A DNA stretch of 64,000 nucleotides from Marsupella aquatica. Taxonomy: Eukaryota; Marchantiophyta. Positions 1 to 12,950 of the stretch are shown here, one piece after another (the stretch's first letter is position 1; every line of letters starts with the position of its first letter). Location of the stretch: assembly GCA_973895155.1 (NCBI GenBank), contig OZ316893.1, positions 6,262,001 through 6,326,000 of the forward strand, read 5' to 3'. The translations under genes and the position numbers were made by a program. The notes beneath the pieces were generated by a model that saw only the letters and a program-made list of their open reading frames with translations, had not been told where the DNA came from and did not search any database.

Positions 1-318
1 GGTACTCTTTCACTCACAGAGGTCGGGACTCCCCGCACATACCGCGGATGTCCAACTCTAAGACTAAAAACCCCCTGCCTCTATCGAGGGGTGCACTAAA
101 TACTAAGGGCTGAGGACCGGAGTGGCCTCGTGCCCAAATATTCACTAACTAAGATCCTAACTAAGTTGGCTGTCAGGCCGGAAAATGGCTTGTCTTATTA
201 GAAGATTCTAATCTACGCAGGCTGGACAGTATGGCAGCGTTGCTTTTAACTAGGGCAGGCGCTTGTCCCTATAGCCTGATTTAGCTATTCCTAACTCTAT
301 TTTAATCCTACTCCGCCG
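1..318. other. No gene seen; downstream flank of coiled-coil gene
   Basis: I see no open frame of note here. It would be the 3' untranslated or downstream region of the minus-strand coiled-coil gene that ends at 319. It is not recognisably similar to the 3' flank of the second coiled-coil gene at 30430-31370. Confidence 0.4.
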
Positions 319-3300
319 CTAATGCCTGGCACGCTTGCCAGAGCCGCCCGAGTGGGAGCGGCTATCCTGTTGCCTTCTGAGTCTATCGGCATCCTGCTTG
401 AGTAGCTGGACCTGGTCTAGCAGAGATTTGTTCTCTCGCTTTGCCGCGTCCGTCTCCTCCGCGGCTTCCTGGCATGCCTCCTCCAGTTGTTGGGCGTCGC
501 TCGTCAGCTTATCCACCAATTGGGCCTGCTTCGTGGGTTCTCCTTGAAGCCGCACCACTTCCGCCTTTAGGGCATCAATCTTGGTCGTGTCCTGCTGGGC
601 CCGAGCGTCGGCCTCCTCTACATCCTTTTGCCTGCTGACGGCTTGCAATCAATCTGGGTCCGGAGTTGTGCGATCTCGGCGTTCTTTCCGAACCCGGCCT
701 GCTCTGCTAAGGCTGCCCGGGCCCTAGCTTTGGTAACCTGATCCTCCGTGGCCGTTACCTGAGGTCGTAGTTGTTGGAGTTCAGACTCTAGGGCCACCAC
801 TTTGTCCTTCAGGTAGGCAGACTCAACCCGGTACCGCTCTATTCTCTGTGCAGTCTTAGCCTACGCATGACCTGCCTTCACGGCCGCAACCAACTCCTGG
901 TTGAGAAGTAGGCCACCTTCCGTGCCATGTACTCCCCGACATTCCATGCGATTTGTTGAGAGAAATCTCCCAACAACCCATTCAGAAACGTGCTCGGTGC
1001 AAAGAGTTCCGGATGGTCCAGACTATGCCCCTCCGGATTTGGGCAAGGACAGACCCCAGCCCGTGCAGGAGTTGGAGTGGAGACATCCAGCCCTTGAGGT
1101 AAGTCGGTCAAGGGGGCTGGGTCCACTGAGGCTGGGCGGTTCTCTTGCACAACCGTGGGGGGTGGCAGGATCTCCTCGGCCACCGTAGTCTTGGGTTCGG
1201 GTTTGGCCTCTGCCGGTCCGGCTTCAATCGCGTTGACCTGGTTGATCGCATCCAAGCTCACGCCCTAGGCCCCCAGCATTATTAATAATGGGTTGGATGT
1301 GTGAACGGATGAAGGGTGCAAAAAATCTGATTTGAGATTAATTTTTATAATTGGCTTAGAAATATCAAGGGATGGTTTTATTCAAAGAACCCTTTCTAAC
1401 TAATATAGGCTTATATAAATGTCGCCCAAGTTAATATGCTTCAAGAGGTGATGTAATATGGATGTGACACGCGTCACAATAGGATTGGTCCTTGTGGCCA
1501 CCCTTTATTGGAACATGTGTATATGACATATAATTATGCTTGCAACGTCTATGATTCAGAGTAGTTTAGGAATTTGGAGTTTTTTGAACCCTGACTACCT
1601 TGCCCTGTGGTTCAGAAATGCCCCAAAGTTGAAGTTTGGGGTTAAAGGGTCACGAACACAAAAATGTATGTACCCAAAACCCTTCCAAAACACTCCCGTC
1701 AGTTTTAGAACCGTTTGCACATGATGAATTTATAACTTTTAAGGCTTTCATAAATGGTGTAAAATGTGAAATTATAATATCTCAAAGGGGCAGATTTATT
1801 CTCCAAAATTAAGTTTTTAAGAATAACAAGAGAAATTTTTATAGGCTTCCAAAAATAATAAGGGGTACTAGGGAGGGGGGTGTACGCACGTATACCTCTT
1901 TAGTTTAAAAAGGCTGGGGGCCCAGGGGGTCGCGATAACCGCGTCTACGGGGATGCTTGGCGGGGCGGCAGCGGCTGGGTGCGGGGCCAAGGTAGTAGGG
2001 CTTGTGGCTGCCAGACTTCAGGCCTCGGGCTGCGGTCGCCTCTCCTGAGCCGGGAATACCCACTTTGATGGGGTCAATTCGGGCTTGTTGATGCGGGGGA
2101 GGCTTTGGCGGTCAAAATGGGCATACCACTCAATGATGATCTCGATGTGGCTCGCGAAGTACGCCTTTCCGCCAAGGTATAAAGTCTTCCGCTCCATCTC
2201 CTCGGGGAACTTCTTGACGAAGAAGGATTTCCACTTTCTAGGCCAATAGTTCTCCACCTGTATGACCTGGGCAGCGGATATTTTTCCCCGTGGTTCCATC
2301 ATGTGGAGAGCATACCGCTGGAAGTCCAGGCGTTCTGCTACCTCCGAGATGAGGCATGTCCTCATCAAGAATCTGTTGTCCACTGCCCCCTTGGCCAGGA
2401 AGCTAGAGGACTGATATTTGGCTCCCTTGCCCCCAGAGCCCGCGACTCTACCCGGTTTATTCCTTCGGGTAGGCCGAAAATCATCTTCAGACGTGCCTCA
2501 TTGAGACACATCACTCTCCCGTGCGCCCGGGTTTGCTGGCGGGCCTCGTCAAAGTTTTGAGTGAACTCCGTCATATCCTGCCCGTAGTACCTGCTTCCAT
2601 TCCAAGGGAGAGAGGTGAGGTGCTCAAACCCTTGAGTCTTTAGGTAGCATGCATGCTTGCAATGGGGTGGAGGATGTTTTTGTGGACATTCTCCCCCATG
2701 CGATGCATGGTCAGTTTGGCCACCGCAACCGTGGCCAAAGGCAGCCCGGATACAGCTGTGGGTTCCTGTCTCTTCCTACCTCGGGACTGATTCCCGGGGT
2801 GACTTGAAGAGGGGGACATTTCCCCATCCTCCCTATAGGGTGGCGGTAGCGCTACCGCCGTGAATATTGGTGCGGGGGCTGCTACGGTCACCGTGTTATC
2901 CCCTTGGGCTTGTTGGAGGGGTGCTGGGTTGCTTGGCGTATGCTGATTTGCACCCTGCGGCCGCCGGTTGAGAGTAGGGTGAGCCTCCTTGTCTTTGGAG
3001 CTAATGTTCACCGCATTCATGTACCACGGATTGCACTCTGAGAGGGGGTGCGACCGGCGGTGGAGATTGGCTTGGCTGAGGCCGTGGCGGTGTTGGCGCA
3101 AATACCAATGAGTTGGCGCCGGTTGTAGCTGGAGGAGGCGCCATTAGATTTAGGAAGTCAAGTGATGTTAAGGTAGGAGTCTCGCTTGTTTGGGCCGGGC
3201 CGAACTGACAGTCTATCATGGAGGCTTGAACCCGGGCAGGGATATGGTCATAGTGGTGCGGCTGCAAGTCTATCATGCCCGGGAGATGGTAAACCTTGTC

Positions 3301-3497
3301 CGGAAGCCAAAGGAGCGCTTCCCGGAAGCTGACATACTTTTCATCGACAAAGAAGTACTCGCTGATTGTGTCGGCTCGGCAAAGCTCACTCTGGAATGGG
3401 AGGTCGAAGTTGCCGTTATAGTGATTACGGCCAGCTAAGCGGATGGCGCGCTCTCTTGTAAGCTCGTTCGGTCTCGTATCGGTGCAGGTTGACTTTG
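319..3497 (-). pseudogene. Decayed mobile-element-like gene: globular N-terminal part, Pro-rich linker, long coiled coil (copy 1)
   Basis: Several minus-strand frames join into one protein-like reading. The N-terminal part starts near 3497, just after a possible splice acceptor (TTAG), and includes the segment VSFREALLWLPDKVYHLPGM. A Pro/Ala-rich linker follows (about 3200-2640), then a globular stretch with IFGLPEG (about 2574-2018), then a Glu/Lys/Gln-rich coiled coil (900-330) ending in the basic tail GKRARH. The frame is broken several times: a shift near 2400, a shift near 880, an in-frame TAG at 861-863 and a shift near 645. Order and composition match the gene at 26786-30429, so I call the two a family by architecture. 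Base-level similarity is weak. The FGLP context recalls the plant mobile or transposon-protein domains (PMD, Transposase_32), but I cannot confirm that. It could also be a decayed host gene. Confidence 0.5.
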
Positions 3498-3681
3498 GCT
3501 AATGACTTGGCTAAGTGACTTCCCACGGATAGGAATTTCAGCCAAAATCAAAGGGCCAAATTGGACAATATCGTGACAGACATCCAGGGGTGACGGTGGG
3601 CGACTAAGGAGGGGCAAAGCGGCTGAGATCGAAGCTGGTGCGAGGAATGGAGTGTTGGTGCAATGCGAGAGAATGGCCCTC

Positions 3682-3689
3682 CTTTTATA
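3682..3689 (-). promoter_or_regulatory. Putative TATA box of coiled-coil gene copy 1
   Basis: On the minus strand TATAAAAG lies about 190 bp upstream of the first supported coding segment (near 3497), with a pyrimidine-rich stretch downstream that would suit a leader. Position and sequence only. Confidence 0.4.
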
Positions 3690-3772
3690 ATCTGAGGGCT
3701 CATTGGTCAACTGGCCCTCCTCCCTTCCTATAGGCCGAGCCTTTCACGCTCGCAGCGTACCGGTCACTCCTC

Positions 3773-4060
3773 GGGTCCGGCTCGGGGGGTTCACCTTATG
3801 AAATTGTTGTATACCATGTGCAAACGCCCCTATTTAATCACTCTCTCAAAAAGGAATAGGAAGCTCAAAAAACCCATCAATCATTTATTGACATGTGGCA
3901 AGCAATGAATCATGTGATGACAAGTGGCACTTTTTGAATTGTTACCCCCTTACTTACTTCCTCGCTACTTCTAAGTACTTCCCTAAAATGAATAAAATGC
4001 CCCTTACTTTGTTCGCACATGATGTCAACATTTGTGGAAGTGACCCCCCGAGGGGTCCGG
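3773..4060. mobile_element. hAT-like MITE (CTCGGGGGG family) with 8-bp TSD
   Basis: The element is 3781-4052 (272 bp). It begins CTCGGGGGGTTCAC and ends in the inverted counterpart GTGACCCCCCGAG. It is flanked by a perfect 8-bp duplication, GGGTCCGG, at 3773-3780 and 4053-4060. No coding capacity. An 8-bp duplication with short TIRs is the hAT signature, so this is probably a non-autonomous hAT. Relatives lie at 22613-22940 and, degraded, near 55700. Confidence 0.8.
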
Positions 4061-4325
4061 TTCAGAGCATGTCAGGGGCCGCCTCCGAGAATTTGTTATA
4101 CGGACCCGAGGGGGCCCCCTTACACGCTCGTAATCTGGAAGTACGAATGGCGTTCCGCCTCCATCCCTATTGTAAATGCCCCTTATTAACTAATGATTCC
4201 CTAGTCATAAGTACTACCTACTTAGTGTCGTTATGCTAATAACTACGGCCTATGGTGGCCCTAATGTGCGTGCTAAGCACGGGCTAGGCCGAATCAATCA
4301 TTAACCGCCGTGCTGGCGGCGTCAC
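4061..4325. other. No gene seen
   Basis: GC-rich stretch with Gly/Pro-type codons in some frames but no convincing coding. It probably continues the sequence into which the MITE at 3781-4052 inserted. Confidence 0.4.
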
Positions 4326-4688
4326 ACTACTTCTAAGAGCCTAGGTCTAGAGTGAAGCCTCTAGATCCTAACAACATGGCCATCATGTGCATGGAAAAAC
4401 TCATGTGCATGGGAAAAACAACTAGTACATGCAAGTTTTTTGTGACAATTTATAAGTACTTACATTCAAAAAATGGGCACTATGGCCCCACCACAACATA
4501 TATGCATAGAAAGAAGGATGTGCATACAAAGGAGAACGGTATATTATATATGACTACTAAAATGATGGAATTTTTTTTTATCATTTTCATTAACATTCAA
4601 ACAATATGAATAGAAAATATATTTTTGTATCACTTTTATTGTACTCTCCGCTATTCACGTTCAAAGAACGGGTAGTCGGGGCTAGTGA
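4326..4688 (+). repeat. Dispersed repeat, copy A of an inverted pair
   Basis: About 363 bp runs from ACTACTTCTAAGAGCCTAGG to a segment ending in GGGGCTAGT. Most of it recurs in reverse orientation at 44290-44641, with shared landmarks CTAGAGTGAAG, AAAAAATGGGCACTA and CCCCACCACAACA. No coding capacity and no clear terminal repeats, so the class of element is unknown. Confidence 0.75.
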
Positions 4689-5145
4689 GCAAAATGATGA
4701 AACTATATTTGATAATAGCCAGAAATAATAGGAGGAGCAAGGTGAGGACACCAATAATTAATACAAGCTTGAAGATGATGGAAATGAGCAAATACGAATA
4801 CCTGTGTGGGTATGCCCAGGAAGGGCTTCCCTTACTCAAACTCACATTCTGCCGGTCCTCACAAGCACAGCCAAAATCTTTGTTCCCCTTATCAAGAAGC
4901 CATCTGCATCACTTCGCTCCTTTCTATCGCTGTGGGGCTAGTATTGATCATTCCTTTGATCACTTTGCTACTTCCTATTTATTCTTCTTTTTATCACTTT
5001 GCTCCTTTCTATGATCTTGGGTATAGATAGTCATCCTTTCATTTGCTCCTTTCTATCGTCTTGGGGCTAGTATTAATTCCTCCTTTCATCACTTGCTCTT
5101 TTTCCATCATAGGTCAACCACAACTGCCCCTATAAAGGGCTAGGG

Positions 5146-5331
5146 GTAAAGTGCACAAGTTAATGGGCTTTGAACTCCACAAAAGATGATGAGTGTAAAT
5201 CATTTATTTGGTAAGTGCTACACAAAAGGGTGGAGAATTGTAAAGTGCACAAGTTAATGGGCTTTGAACTCCACAAAAGATGATGAGTGTAAATCATTTA
5301 TTTGGTAAGTGCTACACAAAAGGGTGGAGAG
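5146..5331. repeat. 94-bp tandem duplication
   Basis: Two almost identical 94-bp units start at 5146 and 5240, each beginning GTAAAGTGCACAAGTTAATG. The near identity implies a recent duplication. No gene is evident around it. Confidence 0.9.
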
Positions 5332-6289
5332 TGTTCCACCCTATATGGTGAGTAGTGATACGGGCTTTTATAGTGGCAGGTGTGGTTTAAGAGTTTTTAA
5401 TGCTAGATCTAGCCGCTTGCAGCGGACAAGCCCCCGCTACGAAAGAGCCTTCTCAAACGTTTGTGAAGCTTGAGCAAAGCCTGCAAATAGAACAAGACTG
5501 TCAGTGACGCCTGTCTTCAAAATGTCACCAGCGAGCTGGTCGACTTAGTTTCAATGGATTTTCAACACGTCTATGTGAGCGATTGCCGGTCCCAGCTCTT
5601 TCGAAACATTCACTTCAATTGAACCAGCTAGAAATTCTATCCTGGCAATCTCTCGAACTACGAAGGCACGAAGCAGCAGCAGCAGCAACACTCACAGCCT
5701 GTTCAGAATCGTCAGGACCACAATTGTGTCATTTCATTCCAGAGCTCGATTCCACAGCCACCAATCGAATTACTGTCTCAGACCACGCTTCAGACCCTGT
5801 GCATTGAGGAAGCTTGCAAGAAATCGCGAAACACTTTGACGACCTTTGCAAATTTCCTCGAAACAGGTGCAAAGATGCCAAACGGGACCCCAAATCTGGA
5901 ACGGTCGTGCTACCACATGATTTTTCTGTAGCAGCTTACTGTTGTCGTAACGCACACCCGAACGTACAGCTGTCGAAAAGTCGGTCCACAAGCGGGCAGG
6001 TATGTGCGGTTGACAGGGACGCACAAGAATCCTACGCACTACAATCAGATTGAATGCTAAAGTGCAAAGTGCAGAGATATTATAGATGTGGAGCTCACTC
6101 ATTCCCGTTCATTGCAGTCAACTTCGATAGCGAGCGATTCCCGGGGCAGGAAGCTGCTCGAGCAGCACACATACTTTGGAGCGAAGGCATAGGCTACTAG
6201 GCTCCTAAGAAATTGGGGCTGACCCGCAATCCACAGCAAGACAGTGGCTTATTATTACATATATGTTGCTATTATTACATAAATGTTGT
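5332..6289. other. No supported gene
   Basis: Short frames occur on both strands (for example 5583-5807 +, rich in Ala and Ser), but none has a recognisable domain, and the two strands overlap with equal plausibility. It may be old UTR or intergenic DNA. Confidence 0.4.
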
Positions 6290-6900
6290 ACATCCCGGAA
6301 TCCCGCGAAAAGGTCGAGTTCCTTGAAAGCGCGGGAATTTACAGAATTTAGTTTTCATCGTACTTTTTCCCGCCAAACAAACCTTTTGAGGGCTGAGTAT
6401 TTGACTATGGATTGCTTCCGGAATTGCGGGACTTCACAGCGCTTCATGTTTAGCCGGTGGTTTTTACAGTTTCTATGCGTTGACAACTTACATTTGCTTT
6501 TCAACAGTTCTCCCGACGACTTTGGATTGTTTGCGAATACGCGGGATTTATCGGGCTTCAAGTTTCGACGTCGTTTGCTACCATTATGCGTTGACATCTC
6601 GCCGTTTGCTCTTAAACAGGTTTTCCCAAGACTTTGGTTTATTCCCAAAACGCGGGATTTACAGGCTTTCATGCTTAGACGCATTTCTTTTGGTTGTCAC
6701 AGATGTTAGGCGTTGACATCTTACTTTCTGCTCTGATCCATTTTTTTCAGAAGCTAAGGATTTGACTTTGAGTTCTTTCTGAAGGCGCGGGATTCACGTT
6801 TAGTTCTCTCTTTCTCGGAACATCCTGTTCGTTGACCTCTCAATTGTTTCTAATGCAAAATTTTCATTCCAGATGAGGATTCTGAACGCGCAAGATTTTT
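6290..6900. repeat. Degenerate tandem repeat, about 115-bp period
   Basis: Two landmarks alternate. Variants of CGCGGGATTTA lie near 6331, 6424, 6540, 6651 and 6786. Variants of TGCGTTGACATC lie near 6476, 6587, 6711 and 6828. The period is 93-135 bp. A 148-residue open frame across it repeats the same short peptide pattern and is best read as a by-product of the repeat. Confidence 0.65.
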
Positions 6901-9900
6901 TTAAACTTTCCCTCGAAGACAGGCTTGCAAACCCATGTCGAGCACGTAACCACAATAATATGTTCAAGTGAAGATCGATGAGACGTGCTTCGTCATGTGA
7001 TTAAGAGTCAACTATTCCTTCCATTCGGGAGCATCAACACTGAACAGGCGGTTCCCAGCCCCCAAAATTTAGCAGCAATCGAGCACCCGAATGCCCAATG
7101 CCCAGGGGACTCATGAAACATATTCCGTACGTGGCTCTGACTAAACAAGTGTTGCCTTTCCCAGACGATTACTTTCTCTTTCAAATCATTGTGTGAATAT
7201 TATTGTTAAGAATAAAACATATACACAAACTTTTTAGAGAAAACAGCCAAAGAGAATACGAAAAAATAAACAAAAGAGGTCCGTCCCAAGGGGACAAAAT
7301 TAAACACAAAAGAAATGAGCAAAAGGAAACCCCTAAAAACCAAGAAGCAAGAACTAAACTATAGCAAAGAACTAAACTATAGCAAATGGACCTAGATACT
7401 CATGATTCCTAACAAATATGGAAAAAAACTAGTGAGCCACATCAAATGTAAAAATTAAATGGGCAAGTGAGACTCAAATGTTCTCTAAAGGGAGCTAGCA
7501 GCTGCGGAGGCACATTAGCACCCACTATCAGAGATTCAAGGTGAGCATGCTATAAGGTGACTAAAAAAATAAACTCCATTTTCTTGACATCGTTGTTTAG
7601 AGTGAGATCCATGATTACTTTAGAAATTGTTGTTTAGAGTATTAAGCTCCATTCTGAAGTTAGTGCTTGCTAGTAGAACACGTTTGGCCTATACATTTGG
7701 TGGACCGAGATCTGTTCACCACCCAAAAATATACAGGATCATGCAAAGAAGAATGTTATTTGAGTAAAAATCGCATGATTTCCAAGATAGTTGATGCCAA
7801 TTAATGCCAATGCTGCCATCTTGGAAGACACAGTTTTCCGGCATTTTACCTAGACTAACGGTAAGATGATCGCAAAGCAAAGCTACTGTAAGTGTCTCCG
7901 TGGCTCTGGCCAGGTCAGTCCCATGGAGAAAATCTTAAGAGTGTCTTATTCCAGACTGTCGTGCGCAATGAAATTGGGGAATTAAACATCTGGGATCGAG
8001 GAAGGATTAATTTGGCCGCCTCTCCAATATTTGTACTCTACACGGTTGAGAATAATCATCATTCTCGAACCCAATTGTTCCTGAAGACTGGAACTCGAAC
8101 AACTCCCATCAGCTGGATTCAAAGTCCAATGCGCAGTCCAATTTCTTACGAAAGGAGTCATCTAGGTTCTCCTCTCGTCAGACGAGGCTACTGTTAGTAG
8201 CTATTCCACAGCACACACTGATTTGTCCAAGCCAAATTTGTCATTGATAGTGGTTGCGGTGTGACTGTATGTGGGTCCCCTGGGATGGGATATTGTTTTA
8301 CAGCGATCCACGCTCTTTCTCTGCAAGCCAAGAGAATCTCAGATTAACTCGTGACCGAAACTGATAGTTTCGGACTTTGGGTTTTCCGCAAATTTCCAGG
8401 TTTGGGACCCCAATAAAACTGGATTAGAAGCCTGCAGAAACGAAACTAGAGCACATGGATTTAAAAGATGGTCTCGACTTTGACCTCTCCTCCTCGAGCC
8501 TCTTGCAACTCCCTCGCGAATATCGCAGTACGGTGGCACATGGTGACATTTCGACCGATCAGAATCTAAATGCCCGCGTCCCATTTTTGGTTTGGTGATC
8601 ATGGTTTGGTGATCATCAGCGAATATTTGCTAGATTACAAGTAGAAAGTCTTGCCACTGGCAAAACTAGTGGCAAGACTTTGCTAGGCTTTGTATCTTTC
8701 ATCTCTCTTCCACTAGCCCACTTTCCCACCTAGCCTAGCCACCCCCTGAGCCAGATTCTAAGAGCCATCTCAATCCCTGAAATGAAAATGAGAGATTAAT
8801 CTAGTACGTATAAGTACATTAAAAAGATTCGTAGTATGCTCTCCTTGGGCACAAACTTAGATTAGTCAAGGTGAAAACCTTTAAAATTTTGCCCAGAGTG
8901 AGGGTTGCGCATAAACTTAGATTACCCACTTAGGCCTGGTGAAGACCCTTTAAAATATTGCCCAACATTAGGCTTGAATGGTGACAGGAAAGGACTTAAC
9001 CAGGCCCCTCTAGCATCTTGTGTACTTGTTTGACCATAAAGATGGATTCAGTATTTGATGAGGCCCTTTGGATTGTAGGCTGGCCATCATTTTTTTAATA
9101 AATTCATTATCTTGGCCGTAGTAGTTGCTGGGTCTATCTCCGCTGCACAGGGCATCAACACTTGACTCGGGGAATCACAAAACATACAAAATCTTAGTTT
9201 TTTAGAATCCCAACATCTTATTGGATGACTAAATCAATGTTGTTTGAGCTGAAAATGGTTTGGTGTGATCTCTAACATTCAAGCTACCTTGTTGTCGCTC
9301 ACCTTGCATTCTTGCACCCTCGTCAAAAAGCTGGAATGGTCAGTTTACAGAAAGCAAGCTAGGCAGGAGAACATCCTAGCCTTCACCAAGTATGAATTTT
9401 TCTGGACCTTTAGATTTGACCACCCATACACTCACCTTCCTGCTCAAACTGCCCTTACTACCACTACTGACACCTACCTCCAATGAAATAATCCCCATTG
9501 TTCATAGATTGACTCATTATTTCTGAGTTAATTTGAGTTTTAAGCCCAATTATGTGGACATTTACTTAATTTCTGGTCTACAGTTACAAATGTTATCATA
9601 GTTAAGGTTAACCTTAGTTGCAGACTTAGACTAGTTAGGTTAAACATGTTGTACTCTCCGAATTATTGTTACCAAACCAGGTTACATCATTTTCTTTTGG
9701 TAACAACATCTCGGGTTTCATTGCTACAAACCCAGGTATCATTGTTTGCTTGGTAACAACCAACCCTAGATGTTGTTCCCAAGCCACTTGAGAAATAGGG
9801 ACAACTTACTAGTAAGAGTCTCAAATGAAAAACCCCAAATTTAGACGACCAAGAACAAACTGTCAAAATAGAGCTTTGAAATGTTTAGACTGATTACTTG

Positions 9901-11600
9901 CAACTCACTCTTTCGTCACACGGGCTAAGAAAACAATGATTGGGTACTTGATTGGCCAGGTCTGAATAAAGAAATCCCATCAGGACAAAAGTACCTTACA
10001 ACCCCAACCTTCAGAAGCATTGTCAGCAAATGGATAAACCCGTACCCAGCACAACAGTAGTTTCTATTTCCAAATTCCAATGACAGGGTTGAGTATGTAA
10101 TCACCAAGCCCTAAAGACCTTGTGGTCTCACTCATGGGACCAATTTTGTGATCAAATACCCTTGTCAAATTCCAAATATAGGAAAGTACTTAAGGCTACC
10201 TTGATGGACCACAAATATGGATTCACTATTTGACCAGGCGGACTTGATGGACCACAAATATGGATCCAGTATTTGACCAGGCCTTAGTACAGTCAGCCGT
10301 AAAAAATCCAAAAAAATGCAATGACTCAGCAGTTATCGTCGTTGGGTCCTGGTATCCATCTTTAGTCGGATAGTATGCTTCACACCACCAGCACCAAGCA
10401 TAGTTTTTTCAATTCTGTTTCAGATTGAGAAGACTTAATAAACATTTATATGCAATAAGGAGTCACAACTTCAAAAATTACTCGCTCATCACGTTATTGG
10501 TTTAGAGCCTTGGGAAAGCTACTTATTTTGAAGTTTCTAAACGAACACAAAAAGTCCTATAGACTCTTATTACGGGGGTGCCTTCAAATACTGAGCCCTG
10601 TCAGCTTCAACCGCTAATAACTTCTGCATCACAACAATCTTGGTTAAATACTCGGAGTGCAGTAAGGATTTTTGGCTCCAAGTAGAACACTCCCCAAAAT
10701 GTGCAAAGGGTCTGCCGAAATTCCAGACCATATAAGGGCATAAGAGCAAACCCCCCAAGAAACCACTGCCATGTGATTTGTTGATGGCTAGAATCCCTTC
10801 CCGATGATTTCCTCTGCCCGCCCTGTAGGATTTATTTCCTTGGGAAGGATGCTGTGACACTTAAAACGTCAATCACTATCCCCTCAGCAAAACCTGGTCG
10901 ATCCAGGGTTACCATAATTAGGCAAAATTTTGCTTAACAACTTGAAGAAGTGAACTAACGGGTACTCCCACAACTTAGGGGACAGTTTAATGGAATTTTG
11001 AGTAATCTTCAAGACCTCCACTCCAAGAAGAACCATAACACAAAAGGTTCAAACCCTGGAGTCTTGTTTACTTTGAGCTGAATCAACAAACTGACTTATT
11101 GAGGAACCTATTAGCCAGGGCGGGTCAAATGTACCACCCAACGGACATACAAGCATTTACTTCCAGGTTTATTTTTTTGTAGTTTTCAAGCAGGATGTCT
11201 CAGAAACTACCTCAGCAATGAATCAATTAATGAAGACCCACCTTAGCTAATTAAAACACAATCAAAACACCCTTCAACTGAGCCAGTTTTCGCTCAATTC
11301 CCAGGAGATATGAGACACTTATACAAGCCTGCAACTCACTTCCGTCGAAGGTGTTTTTTCGCGTCTGATTGTAGATTATGGTGACTTTATAGGTGTTCTC
11401 ATAAAGTCCAGTAGTTCCCAGAATTTTATTTTTCTTACCCATAGGTTTTTGTGATGGCAGCAGCTGCTAGGACGGGCCCTCATTCATGTATTTGAATCCT
11501 ATAACAAGGAATTATGAACTTTGATTCATGTCCCAAAGAGCAGCAGGACGCCTCGGGGAAGTACTTCCCAACTGTGTACCACTGTCTGTGGTCTCACAAC
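6901..11600. other. Gene-free stretch
   Basis: I find no supported gene in these 4.7 kb. Short phrases recur locally: two copies of a phrase around TGGACCACAAATATGGAT near 10205-10270, and AAAATTTTGCCCA-type phrases near 8890-8970. Open frames are short and unrelated to known domains. Confidence 0.4.
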
Positions 11601-12950
11601 TCCATTATGCGATGATCGAGGTGGGTGATGTGTTCAATATGGACAGGGTGTGAGGAGTGGGGGGCCCGACTGCTTCAGAGCTTCCGTTTTCTCCGCAAAA
11701 GGCCGTGAGCACTGTGCTTCTACTCGCATTATCGACGTTTCTTGGCAGCTCCCATTGTCCTGTCGATCTAGAAGGAAGGAAGGTCGGCACGAAGCTGCCG
11801 GAGCATGCATGGTTAATGGCTTTGTGCCTTTATGCGAGGCTGTGTTGGTCAGGAGCCACAGATTGGTCCACTGGTGCCAAAGTCACTCGCTTTGCACTCT
11901 GAATGTCATCATGAACTTTTTGATTGATTCTCGCATTTTTTAATGGCATTTTATTCCGGTCATCATCGTGTTGGTTTCCATTGGGATCACAGAAATCTCA
12001 TTAAAGAGCGCCGGTCGTTGGAGATGGAGGCCATTCTATATTACTTTCAATTCTGTGGTAGCAGACAGAACACTCTCTCGAGAATTCGAAGCCCAGTGCT
12101 ACGTTCTGCCCAGCCACGACTCTGGGAGCGAGGCTCAGTCGACTCCCATGAGCTCCTAATTTGGTCGAGGTCTTGAGTGAGTCTTCCAGTTAGATCCAGT
12201 AAGCCGCGGAGGTGTTTACGAATCAGTTTGGAATACCATCTTTGATTATACCGTAGAATTGAAAAGATGAAGATCTGAACGGCAGATTCGATGCTGCACG
12301 TAAGTGACGAGAATCGTGACGCGATTGATGATCGCTTCGTTGCATCCGACAGTCGCTCGAGATTAAAATTGTTCCAGACGTCACAATAGTCTCAGACGTC
12401 ACAAGAGTAGGACGACATTGGCTAAGCAAGTCAGTTTTCTTAGACAATTTTGGCTGGCCTTGGTGTAATCCAGAGTCTGGACCGAAGACTGTTCTCTCTC
12501 GTGCGGTGATCAGATTTATATTTGCGGTAGTAGACCGAGGTGGGTGAGCTCTTCTCTAACTTCTGATTTTGCTTTACAGATTGTGTCTTGCAATCAATCA
12601 CTCAACGTTTTTGTTAGTCTGTGGGCACTCTTGATATATCCTACTCTTCTCAAATGTTCAAATGTTGAAGGGTGATTTGAAACGAACTCTTGGGCTACAG
12701 TGTCCCATTCTTGTGTGAGATGTATTTTGTTTTGCTTGGGTACCGAATGTGCAAACTGCGAGTGGCGTCTACATCAATGTCTACACAGCCTATGATCAAT
12801 TTCATGTCGCAGGGATTTATGGAGTTGGGAATGTCGGCCACTTTCTAACGAGGACTTGCATCTCTTGGCTTTGCTTATGTTCAGGTGGGAGTGTGTTCCC
12901 GGCTTTACAAAGCGTAGTGAGCATTTGTCGTTGGCCGTCCTTCCCTCGGG
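11601..12950 (+). promoter_or_regulatory. Probable promoter and leader of the STOP1-like gene
   Basis: This region immediately precedes the STOP1-like start codon and has no convincing coding frame. A good splice-acceptor sequence, TTGCTTATGTTCAG, ends at 12884, which would suit a leader intron closing 66 bp before the ATG. Its donor and the transcription start are not clear from sequence. Confidence 0.35.

Noticed and set aside
6263-6709. 148-residue frame (+) as a small gene
   Set aside because: The peptide repeats with the 115-bp DNA unit, so the frame is explained by the repeat.
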